Below, piece by piece: positions 7,226 to 13,738 of a stretch of 15,994 nucleotides of DNA. Both the position numbers and the translations under genes were made by a program. A model generated the notes under the pieces. That model was not told the origin of the DNA, made no database searches, and saw nothing but the letters and a program-made list of their open reading frames with translations. The DNA comes from Oscillospiraceae bacterium. Its GTDB lineage: Bacteria; Bacillota_A; Clostridia; Oscillospirales; Oscillospiraceae. The DNA lies in assembly GCA_017516785.1 (NCBI GenBank), contig JAFXAV010000068.1, positions 1 through 15,994 on the forward strand. Direction: 5' to 3'. Numbering within the stretch: position 1 is the first letter of the stretch; every line of letters starts with the position of its first letter.

Positions 7226-7819
7226 ATGTTTGTAAATTTCTTCGCCATTCTGGCGGAAGGCTTTGACCTGCCCATTCTGGACTGGATCCAGGCCAATCTT
7301 GCAAATCCTGTTCTGGATAAGATCATGCCCTACATCACCATGCTGGGTAACGGCGGCATCTTCTGGATTGCCTGTGCCCTGATCATGATGGCAATCCCCA
7401 AGACCCGGAAGACGGGCCTGGGCATGGCCTTTGCCCTGATTTTTGGCCTTGTGATCTGCAACATCACCCTGAAGCCGCTGATTGGTCGCATCCGGCCCTA
7501 TGACTATCAGAGCGAGTTCCTGAACACCACCATCACATTGCTTGTGAAAACGCCCCACGATTTCTCTTTCCCCTCCGGCCACACCATTGCTTCCTTTGAG
7601 GCTGCCACGGTGATTCTGCTGAATGGAAAGAAGCTGGGCATCCCCGCCATGATCCTGGCGGTGCTGATTGCGTTCTCCCGGCTGTACCTGTACGTCCATT
7701 ATCCCACCGATGTTATCGCATCTGTCATCCTGGGCGTTCTCTTCGCAGTGATCGGCAATCTGCTGGCCCATAAACTGCTGCCCGGTACCCCCGGCCGCAA
7801 GGGCAGATATCAAAAGTAA
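7226..7819 (+). CDS. PAP2-family membrane phosphatase
   Basis: A 197-residue membrane protein of the type 2 phosphatidic acid phosphatase superfamily, whose bacterial members often dephosphorylate undecaprenyl pyrophosphate or other lipid phosphates at the outer face of the membrane. All three catalytic motifs are intact: KPLIGRIRP (83-91, K-x6-RP), PSGHT (116-120), and SRLYLYVHYPTD (151-162, SR-x5-H-x3-D). Hydrophobic segments surround them at about 47-58, 66-82, 120-132, 138-150 and 163-180. GGAG at 7215-7218 gives the start; the next CTCC can pair with it in a tight AAA-loop hairpin. It is co-transcribed with the GT2-GtrA gene 15 nt upstream, which suggests recycling of the lipid carrier used by that enzyme (inference). 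Confidence 0.92.
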   Translation: MFVNFFAILAEGFDLPILDWIQANLANPVLDKIMPYITMLGNGGIFWIACALIMMAIPKTRKTGLGMAFALIFGLVICNITLKPLIGRIRPYDYQSEFLNTTITLLVKTPHDFSFPSGHTIASFEAATVILLNGKKLGIPAMILAVLIAFSRLYLYVHYPTDVIASVILGVLFAVIGNLLAHKLLPGTPGRKGRYQK

Positions 7820-7828
7820 GAAAACAGT

Positions 7829-7866
7829 AAACAGGCACAGCAGATTTTGATTTGTTGTGCCTGTTT
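7829..7866 (+). terminator. Intrinsic terminator after the PAP2 gene
   Basis: AAACAGGCACA (7829-7839) pairs with TGTGCCTGTTT (7856-7866), and weaker pairs continue toward the loop. The downstream sequence CTTGTTTC is T-rich rather than a clean T-run. Confidence 0.85.
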
Positions 7867-7894
7867 CTTGTTTCGAAAGGGGGGTGGCTTAACA

Positions 7895-7935
7895 GTCCAT
7901 TGACGGTTTTTCGTTATTACCGTAGAATAATGGAC
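7895..7935 (+). promoter_or_regulatory. Promoter and nested inverted repeats before the XRE membrane regulator
   Basis: TTGACG (7900-7905), 17 bp, then TAGAAT (7923-7928) form a good sigma-A promoter. An outer inverted repeat, GTCCATT (7895-7901) with AATGGAC (7929-7935), overlaps the -35 box and lies just after the -10 box. An inner one, ACGGT (7903-7907) with ACCGT (7919-7923), sits in the spacer. This placement is what an autorepressor operator would look like; that role is inference. Confidence 0.68.
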
Positions 7936-7949
7936 AGAGGTGAACTGCT

Positions 7950-8951
7950 ATGACTGATAAAAAAACCTTTGGTTCGTTCATAAGAAGCAAACGAACAGAA
8001 AAAAGCCTTTCACAAAAAGACCTGGCGGAGATGTTGTATGTTACTGAGGGCGCAGTGAGCAAATGGGAGCGCGGGATATCTTTTCCAGACATTACCTTGA
8101 TTGCCGACATCTGTCGTGTTCTGGATATCAGTGAACATGAATTGATTACTGCGTCCATCGACATGGACACAAGAAGAATGAAGCAGGAAGCGCGGAAGTT
8201 CCGAATCATTCGTGATGCCTGGTTCTGGATTCCAACAATATCCTATGGCGTTGCACTGATAACCTGTTTTATCTGTAATCTTGCAGTAAACCATACGCTT
8301 TCCTGGTTCTTTGTTGTATTGGCCGCACTCCTTTGCGCCTTTACCTTTGTACCCACTATTACCGGCTTTTTTGAGACGAAGAAGCTGCTTGCTTTTTCTG
8401 TTTCAACGTATCTGTCAATTTGCCTGCTTTTGTTTACCTGCGCGGTATACACCAGCGGGCTATCCTGGTTCTTAACTGCGGCTATCGGTGTCTTGATGGG
8501 TTATGTGCTGGTGTTTGTACCTGTTTTGCTGACAAAAACAAATTACGCGCGCTATAAATACATCATTTCTTTTACAGTCACATTTCTGTTGACAGTTTTG
8601 ATGATGATGCACATTCGCATCTGGCAGCCGTTTATCCTCATCAAGGCAATTCTGATGGCTGCATACGGCTTTGCGCCCGCGATTTTCTGTACGTTAATAT
8701 GTATACTCCAGATTAACGCATTTTTTAAGGCAGGAATCTGTACCGCAGTCATTGGAGTTACGCTTTATTGTGCGAATCATGTGATAGCAGCCTTGTTTGG
8801 CTCACCAGATAACAAGCCCTATCAGGTGGATTTCCAGAACTGGGAACAATGCCTGGATGGAAATGTTCAATTCATATTGTTTGCGCTGCTTCTGATTGTC
8901 AGCGCCGTCTTTTTGGCAATCGGGTTTCTCAGAAACAGAGGAAATAAATAA
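7950..8951 (+). CDS. XRE-family HTH regulator fused to a multi-pass membrane domain
   Basis: The first 61 or so residues are a Cro/CI-type helix-turn-helix: FIRSKRTEKSLSQKDLAEML, then VTEGAVSKWERG as recognition helix, then FPDITLIADICRVLDIS. A charged linker (about 70-88) leads into a hydrophobic region of about eight predicted membrane segments (near 93-112, 118-138, 147-168, 172-194, 203-220, 228-253, 257-283 and 306-326). The family is a membrane-tethered DNA-binding protein; its signal is unknown. The start follows AGAGGTGA at about 7935-7942. Base use is clearly different from neighbours: A/T-rich codons such as AAA, TTT and GTA are common here, whereas flanking genes prefer C/G third positions. 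This suggests transfer from a lower-GC relative. No partner gene lies beside it; the next gene is convergent. Confidence 0.85.
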   Translation: MTDKKTFGSFIRSKRTEKSLSQKDLAEMLYVTEGAVSKWERGISFPDITLIADICRVLDISEHELITASIDMDTRRMKQEARKFRIIRDAWFWIPTISYGVALITCFICNLAVNHTLSWFFVVLAALLCAFTFVPTITGFFETKKLLAFSVSTYLSICLLLFTCAVYTSGLSWFLTAAIGVLMGYVLVFVPVLLTKTNYARYKYIISFTVTFLLTVLMMMHIRIWQPFILIKAILMAAYGFAPAIFCTLICILQINAFFKAGICTAVIGVTLYCANHVIAALFGSPDNKPYQVDFQNWEQCLDGNVQFILFALLLIVSAVFLAIGFLRNRGNK

Positions 8952-8984
8952 CGATAAGTTGCAAATGCCGAACGGAGAACGATA

Positions 8985-9014
8985 AAAGCCAAGCTGCAAA
9001 AGCAGCTTGGCTTT
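8985..9014. terminator. Bidirectional terminator between convergent genes
   Basis: AAAGCCAAGCTGC (8985-8997) pairs perfectly over 13 bp with GCAGCTTGGCTTT (9002-9014) around AAAA. Read on the minus strand the stem runs into TTTTA, ending the DUF1292 transcript 8 nt after its stop codon. Read on the plus strand it can end the XRE-gene transcript, though its T-run there is short. Confidence 0.85.
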
Positions 9015-9021
9015 AACTGTA

Positions 9022-9375
9022 TTATTCTTTGACCTCAGTCTCTTCGGCCTTTTCCTTTTCGGCCAGTTCCTGCTGAGCCTGATGGGCTTCCATCAGCTTC
9101 TTGCGCATATCGGTCATAGCCTCTTCGTGGAGGGTGTTCATCATGTCGCGAACCATTGCCCATTCCTGGGGGGTCTGGATGGGAGCCAGGGAGATGTCGG
9201 CTGCGTCGGGGTCATAGGTGCCGTAGAACACGCTGGGGTTGCCGCTGCGGTCCTTGGAATGGTCGGTGAAGGCCAGATAATCCTTGCCGGTCTCCTTGGA
9301 GTGGAAGGTGAACAGCACATCACAGACGACTTCCTTGCCGCCTGCCATGACAGTGAACTTGTTGTCTTTGAACAT
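9022..9375 (-). CDS. Small DUF1292-family protein
   Basis: A 117-residue soluble protein resembling the DUF1292 (YrzB-like) family, whose function is not known. The N-terminal two thirds show the family's beta pattern: FTVMAGGKEVVCDVLFTFHS, then GKDYLAFTDHS and VFYGTYDPD. The rest (about 70-117) is a charged helix rich in Glu, Lys and Gln, ending ELAEKEKAEETEVKE, likely flexible or coiled. An ATG 18 nt further upstream is in frame, but it overlaps the ribosome-binding site. AGGAGG (9389-9384) lies 8 nt before the ATG at 9375, so the shorter start is chosen. It has its own promoter at 9406-9434, though the upstream MFS gene has no obvious terminator and may read through. Family call is moderate; function unknown. 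Confidence 0.82.
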   Translation of the reverse strand: MFKDNKFTVMAGGKEVVCDVLFTFHSKETGKDYLAFTDHSKDRSGNPSVFYGTYDPDAADISLAPIQTPQEWAMVRDMMNTLHEEAMTDMRKKLMEAHQAQQELAEKEKAEETEVKE

Positions 9376-9405
9376 TGAGGTTTCCTCCTGCATAAGTTTC
9401 TATAC

Positions 9406-9434
9406 AGTATACCGCTTTTCGCCCCATTTCGCAA
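9406..9434 (-). promoter_or_regulatory. Promoter of the DUF1292 gene
   Basis: On the minus strand: TTGCGA (9434-9429), a 17-bp spacer, then TATACT (9411-9406). It starts 12 bp after the end of the MFS gene. The leader is about 25 nt and contains AGGAGG. Confidence 0.8.
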
Positions 9435-9445
9435 GTCCCAAAATA

Positions 9446-10609
9446 TCAGCCGTGGTTCTTTCGGTTCAGCTTTTCGCACATTGCAATCATCAGAATGGTG
9501 ATGGCGGCAAGATACACAGGCAGCAGGGAAGCGCTGATGTGATTTGCAATCAGGCCGAACAGGGGAGGCAGGAGCAGAATGCCGATGTAGGCAGATGCCA
9601 TCTGCACACCGATGAGGGCCTGCGAATACTCCGCGCCGAAATGATCGGGGGTGGAGTGGATGATGCAGGGATAGATAGGGGCGCAGCCGAGACCGATGAG
9701 CATCAGGCCGATGAGCGTTGCCCAGACGCCCAGGGGCAGGAACATGATCACGATGCCAAGAATCATAACGCCCTGACCCAGGCGGATCATGTTGGTGTCA
9801 TTGAATTTGAAGGTCAGAAAACCGCTTAAGCCGCGGCCAATGGTCAGACCCGCCAGGAAAAGGCTTGCAAAGCCTGCGGCAGTGTTTTCGTCCAGGCCGT
9901 TGTACATGACGAGGTAAGAACTGCCCCAGAGAATGGCGGTCTGCTCTGCGCCGCAGTAGCAGAAAAAGGCGATGAGGACCTCTTTTGCACCGGAGATCGC
10001 AAAAATCTCCCTCAGGCTCAGAGGTTTGCTCTCTTCAATCTTTTCGCCGGAAGTGTCTGCGGTGCGGTTTTTCCAGAGGGGAAGGCTCAGAAACAGCACG
10101 GCGGTGAGGACGATCTGGATGAAAGCGATGTACCGGTAACCCATATTCCAGCTCTGGCCGCCGGTGAGAACCCAGCCCATAATATAGGGACCCACGGAAG
10201 CGCCCAGACCCCACATGCAGTGGAGCCAGCTCATGTGGCGGCTGGCGTAGTGGAGGGCCACGTAGTTATTGAGGCTGGCATCCACACTGCCGGCGCCGAG
10301 ACCGTAGGGGATGGCCCAGAAAAACAGCATCCAGTAGGAATTGCTGACGGAGAAGCCGAAAAGAGCCACGGCGGTCATGGCGACGCTGATGGCGGTGACC
10401 TTGCCGCTGCCGAGCTTATGGGTCAGCCGGTCGCTCAGGAGACTTGAAATGATGGTTCCTGCGGCGATGGTCATGGAGATGGCGCCGGCGTAGGATACCG
10501 GAACGTCAAATTCGAGGCACATGATGGGCCATGCGGCGCCCAGCAGGGCGTCGGGCAGACCGAGACTGATGAAAGATATGTAAATAATCGCAAGAAGCAA
10601 ATGAATCAT
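9446..10609 (-). CDS. MFS transporter, FucP-like branch, substrate unknown
   Basis: A 387-residue major facilitator protein with about 12 hydrophobic segments. The first helix carries GLPDALLGAAWP (17-28), seen in a bacterial MFS group related to sugar/fucose permeases. The loop between helices 2 and 3 has the MFS signature region SDRLTHKLGSGKV (59-71). Helices 4 and 5 contain SLNNYVALHYASRHMSWLHCMWGLGASVGPYIMG (described here by its ends: SLNNYV and GPYIMG), with the Asn-rich and His/Trp-rich pattern typical of FucP-like proteins. The start follows GGAGG on the minus strand (about 10624-10618). It has a consensus TATAAT promoter and is divergent from the 10758 transporter, with which it shares a 148-bp intergenic region. 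Substrate cannot be inferred. Confidence 0.85.
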   Translation of the reverse strand: MIHLLLAIIYISFISLGLPDALLGAAWPIMCLEFDVPVSYAGAISMTIAAGTIISSLLSDRLTHKLGSGKVTAISVAMTAVALFGFSVSNSYWMLFFWAIPYGLGAGSVDASLNNYVALHYASRHMSWLHCMWGLGASVGPYIMGWVLTGGQSWNMGYRYIAFIQIVLTAVLFLSLPLWKNRTADTSGEKIEESKPLSLREIFAISGAKEVLIAFFCYCGAEQTAILWGSSYLVMYNGLDENTAAGFASLFLAGLTIGRGLSGFLTFKFNDTNMIRLGQGVMILGIVIMFLPLGVWATLIGLMLIGLGCAPIYPCIIHSTPDHFGAEYSQALIGVQMASAYIGILLLPPLFGLIANHISASLLPVYLAAITILMIAMCEKLNRKNHG

Positions 10610-10638
10610 ATTGTAGTTCCTCCTTTGATACTTCCGCG

Positions 10639-10666
10639 ATTATACCAGAAGAGATGGAAAAAGCAA
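10639..10666 (-). promoter_or_regulatory. Promoter of the minus-strand MFS gene
   Basis: On the minus strand: TTGCTT (10666-10661), a 16-bp spacer, then TATAAT (10644-10639), preceded by TGG, an extended -10 feature. It points away from the promoter at 10695-10723; 28 bp separate the two -35 boxes. Confidence 0.8.
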
Positions 10667-10694
10667 GCCTTCAGAGCTTACTTTTGCGGATTTC

Positions 10695-10723
10695 TTGACA
10701 GTATTTGTCCCGGATGGTAAAAT
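10695..10723 (+). promoter_or_regulatory. Promoter of the transporter-GH2-phosphoesterase operon
   Basis: TTGACA (10695-10700), a 17-bp spacer, then TAAAAT (10718-10723). Transcription should start near 10730. This places the promoter inside an upstream in-frame extension of the transporter gene and so excludes that extension from the protein. Confidence 0.88.
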
Positions 10724-10757
10724 CGAACTATCAAATAATGGGAAGGTGTGTACACCT

Positions 10758-12062
10758 ATGGAAAAAAGCAAGAATAACCGCCGGTTCTGGTGGGCGCTGG
10801 TGATTTTCAGCCTGACGGGCCAGGTGGCCTGGGTGGTTGAAAACATGTATTTCAACGTCTTCATCTATAAAATGTTCAATGCATCTGCTGATGCCATCTC
10901 TGCCATGGTGGGCGCCAGTGCGGCGGCTGCCACCATCACGACCCTACTGATGGGCGCCTGGTCCGATAAGGTGGGCAAGCGTAAGCTCTTCATCTGCGGC
11001 GGCTATATCCTCTGGGGCATCACCATCTGGAGCTTCTCCCTGGTGCGGCTTGATGTGATCAACGCCCTGTTCCCGGCTGTGGCATCTGCCGCTTCCGTGG
11101 GCGTAAGTCTGACCATCATCCTGGACTGCGTCATGACCTTCTTCGGCTCCACCGCCAACGATGCCTGCTTCAACGCATGGCTCACCGAGTCCACCGACTC
11201 CACCAATCGTGGTGCGGCAGAAGGAATCAACTCCATGATGCCCCTGGTGTCCATTCTGGTTGTTTTCGGCGGCTTCATGGGTTTTAATCTGGATGAGGCC
11301 TCCAGCTGGGTGGCAATTTTCAATATCATCGGCGCGGTGGTGGTAGTCATCGGCATTGTGGGCATTTTCCTGATCGAAGATACCGCCGTGAAGTGCGAGG
11401 AGAACAGCCATTACTTTGCCAACATCTTCTATGGCTTCCGTCCCGCTGTCATCAAGTCCAACAAGACCCTCTATGCATCGCTGATTGCCTTCTCCATCTT
11501 CAATATCTCTATCCAGACCTACATGCCCTATCTGATCCTCTACTACAATGTGAGTCTGAAGATGGACAACTACGTTCTGATCATGGCTCCGGCCATTATC
11601 CTGGCTGCGGTGTTTACTGCCCTCTACGGCAAGACCTATGATAACAAGGGTTTCAAGGCTTCTGTGATTCCCACCATTGTGATTCTGATGGCGGGCTATG
11701 TGCTGCTGTATCTGTTCAAAAACACCGCGCTGGTCTTCATCGGCAGCCTGCTGATGATGTGCGGCTACCTCTCCGGCATGGCCATCTTCGGCGCTGTGGT
11801 CCGGGACTACACCCCCGAAAAAAAGGCAGGCATGTTCCAGGGCCTGCGGATTTTCAGCCAGGTATTCATCCCCGGCATCATCGGCCCCGCCATCGGCGCC
11901 AAGGTGCTGGAAAATGCCCAGACCATCGTCAATGATGACGGCACCACATCCTTTGTTCCCAACGAGAATATTTTCCTGGCGGCTTTTGTGGCTGCCATCG
12001 TGATCTGGATCGCCCTGGCTGTGGTGTTCCGGCTGAAGAAGGAGGAAAGCCATGCTGGTTGA
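10758..12062 (+). CDS. MFS transporter of the GPH/SLC45-like sugar type
   Basis: A 434-residue membrane transporter with about 12 hydrophobic segments. The start at 10758 is chosen because GGAAGGTG lies just upstream, and because the open frame further upstream (from 10695) contains the promoter. Helix 1 reads WWALVIFSLTGQVAWVVENM. The loop after helix 2 has the MFS signature GAWSDKVGKRK (66-76). A second conserved stretch, GAVVRDYTPEKKAGMFQG, occurs in the C-terminal half and is typical of sugar-cation symporter relatives. The gene overlaps the GH2 gene by 11 bp, and AAGGAGG of that gene lies inside the transporter's last codons, so the two are translationally coupled. Import of a glycoside for the GH2 enzyme is the natural inference; the substrate is not visible from sequence. 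Confidence 0.88.
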   Translation: MEKSKNNRRFWWALVIFSLTGQVAWVVENMYFNVFIYKMFNASADAISAMVGASAAAATITTLLMGAWSDKVGKRKLFICGGYILWGITIWSFSLVRLDVINALFPAVASAASVGVSLTIILDCVMTFFGSTANDACFNAWLTESTDSTNRGAAEGINSMMPLVSILVVFGGFMGFNLDEASSWVAIFNIIGAVVVVIGIVGIFLIEDTAVKCEENSHYFANIFYGFRPAVIKSNKTLYASLIAFSIFNISIQTYMPYLILYYNVSLKMDNYVLIMAPAIILAAVFTALYGKTYDNKGFKASVIPTIVILMAGYVLLYLFKNTALVFIGSLLMMCGYLSGMAIFGAVVRDYTPEKKAGMFQGLRIFSQVFIPGIIGPAIGAKVLENAQTIVNDDGTTSFVPNENIFLAAFVAAIVIWIALAVVFRLKKEESHAG

Positions 12063-13737
12063 TCTGATGACAAAAGCCGGAGAGAAACTCTCCGGCACTC
12101 CCTGGGAGGTTTATCCCCGTCCCCAGATGAGAAGAGATTCCTATATGAATCTCAACGGCAGCTGGGAATTTTCCGTGGACTATGAAAACCTGGGCCACAT
12201 CCGTGTGCCGTTCTGCCCCGAAAGCCGCCTGTCCGGCATCGGAAAGCACTTCGATGAGGGCGGCATCCTCTCCTATACCAAAAGTTTTGTGCTGCCGGAA
12301 GGCTTCAACCGTGGCCGTGTGATCCTGCACATCGGCGCCGCCGACCAGCGGGCGGATGTGTTCCTGAACGGCAAGCCTGTGGGTTTCCACGAGGGCGGCT
12401 ATGAGGCATTTTCCTTTGATATTACAGAGTATCTGATGCCAGAAAACCGGCTGCAGATCTGCTGCTTCGATGACCTCACCAACCAGACCTGGCCCTACGG
12501 CAAGCAGACACTGAAGCGGGGCGGCATGTGGTATACCCCCGTCAGCGGCATCTGGCAGAGTGTGTGGCTGGAAAGTGTGCCGGAAAGCTATGTGGAAAAA
12601 CTCCATATCGAAAATCGAGGTTCAGCCGTCACCATCTCCGTCGAACCTGCACTGTACGGAACCGTTACTGTTCCGGAACTGGGCAGCTTCGAATTGAAAA
12701 ATGGCAAAGTGACCATTGCTCCTGAAAATCCTCATTTCTGGAGTCCTGAGGATCCCCATCTTTATGAGTTCACTCTGGAAGCAGAGGAGGACAAAATCGA
12801 GTCCTACTTTGCCATCCGCAGCCTTGAAATCAAAAAGGTGGGCGCTTATCAGCGGCTGTGCCTCAACGGCAAACCCTATTTCTTCCACGGCCTCCTGGAC
12901 CAGGGTTACTGGCCTGACGGCATCTTCACTCCCGCAAATCCGGAATGCTATGCTGAGGATATCCTGGCTATGAAACGCCTTGGCTTCAATGTACTCCGCA
13001 AGCACATCAAGGTGGAGCCGGAGGAATTCTATTACCAGTGCGACAAACTGGGTATGATTGTTTTCCAGGACATGGTCAATAACGGTAAGTATGACTACAT
13101 CAGAGATACCGCCCTGCCTACTGTTTCCCTGGCGTTCCAGAAATTCCCCGACAAGTTCATTCGCCGGGATGAGGTGACCAGGAAGCGGTTCCTCATGGGC
13201 ATGGAAGCAACGGTGAAACAGCTTCAGAATCATCCCAGCATCTGTTACTGGACCATCTTCAACGAAGGCTGGGGACAGTTTGACAGCGACCAGGTCTATG
13301 AACAGTTCAGAAAACTGGATGATACCCGGTTCATCGACACCACCTCCGGCTGGTTCCGCCAGAAGAAGACTGATGTGGACAGCCGTCATGTGTACTTCCG
13401 CAAAATCAACCAGAAGGGCGGCAGCAAGCCTCTGGTCATCTCCGAATTCGGCGGCTATTCTTTCAAGGTGGCGGGCAACTCTTTTAATTCTGACGATACC
13501 TACGGCTACGGCAAGTACAAAGATCGGGGCGAATTTGTGAAGGCCTTCCAGTCCCTTTATATGGATCAGGTCGTTCCATGCGTGAAACGGGGCCTCTGTG
13601 CCGCCATTTACACCCAGGTTTCCGACGTGGAGGACGAGACCAACGGCCTTCTGACCTACGACCGGAAAGTTGAAAAGCTGACTCCCGAGGAAATGCTGCC
13701 CATTGCTGAAGCCCTGAAGGCGGCACTGGAGGACTGA
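12052..13737 (+). CDS. Glycoside hydrolase family 2 enzyme, cytoplasmic
   Basis: Family 2 enzymes hydrolyse beta-linked sugars such as galactosides, glucuronides or mannosides by a retaining mechanism. The 561-residue product has the standard layout. The sugar-binding domain (about 15-178) has LNGSWEF and ADVFLNGKPVGFHEGGYEAF. An immunoglobulin-like domain spans about 180-265. The TIM barrel starts with LCLNGKPYFFHGLLDQ (269-284). The acid/base is Asn-Glu 404-405 in WTIFNEGWGQ, and the nucleophile is probably Glu465 in LVISEFGGYS. RLGFNVLRKHIKVEPEEFYYQCDKLG (ends shown only: RLGFN, DKLG) lies between. It is shorter than classical beta-galactosidases, with no C-terminal extra domains, and has no signal peptide. 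It overlaps the transporter gene and is followed after 1 nt by the phosphoesterase. Family secure; substrate not assignable. Confidence 0.93.
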   Translation: MLVDLMTKAGEKLSGTPWEVYPRPQMRRDSYMNLNGSWEFSVDYENLGHIRVPFCPESRLSGIGKHFDEGGILSYTKSFVLPEGFNRGRVILHIGAADQRADVFLNGKPVGFHEGGYEAFSFDITEYLMPENRLQICCFDDLTNQTWPYGKQTLKRGGMWYTPVSGIWQSVWLESVPESYVEKLHIENRGSAVTISVEPALYGTVTVPELGSFELKNGKVTIAPENPHFWSPEDPHLYEFTLEAEEDKIESYFAIRSLEIKKVGAYQRLCLNGKPYFFHGLLDQGYWPDGIFTPANPECYAEDILAMKRLGFNVLRKHIKVEPEEFYYQCDKLGMIVFQDMVNNGKYDYIRDTALPTVSLAFQKFPDKFIRRDEVTRKRFLMGMEATVKQLQNHPSICYWTIFNEGWGQFDSDQVYEQFRKLDDTRFIDTTSGWFRQKKTDVDSRHVYFRKINQKGGSKPLVISEFGGYSFKVAGNSFNSDDTYGYGKYKDRGEFVKAFQSLYMDQVVPCVKRGLCAAIYTQVSDVEDETNGLLTYDRKVEKLTPEEMLPIAEALKAALED

Positions 13738-13738
13738 T

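Noticed and set aside
9376..9393. Upstream ATG of the DUF1292 gene (six extra residues)
   Set aside because: That ATG directly abuts the AGGAGG that serves the ATG at 9375 and has no ribosome-binding site of its own.
10695..10757. Upstream in-frame extension of the GPH-type transporter by 21 codons
   Set aside because: The segment contains TTGACA-17-TAAAAT, so transcription starts inside it. A ribosome-binding site precedes the ATG at 10758, and family similarity begins there.
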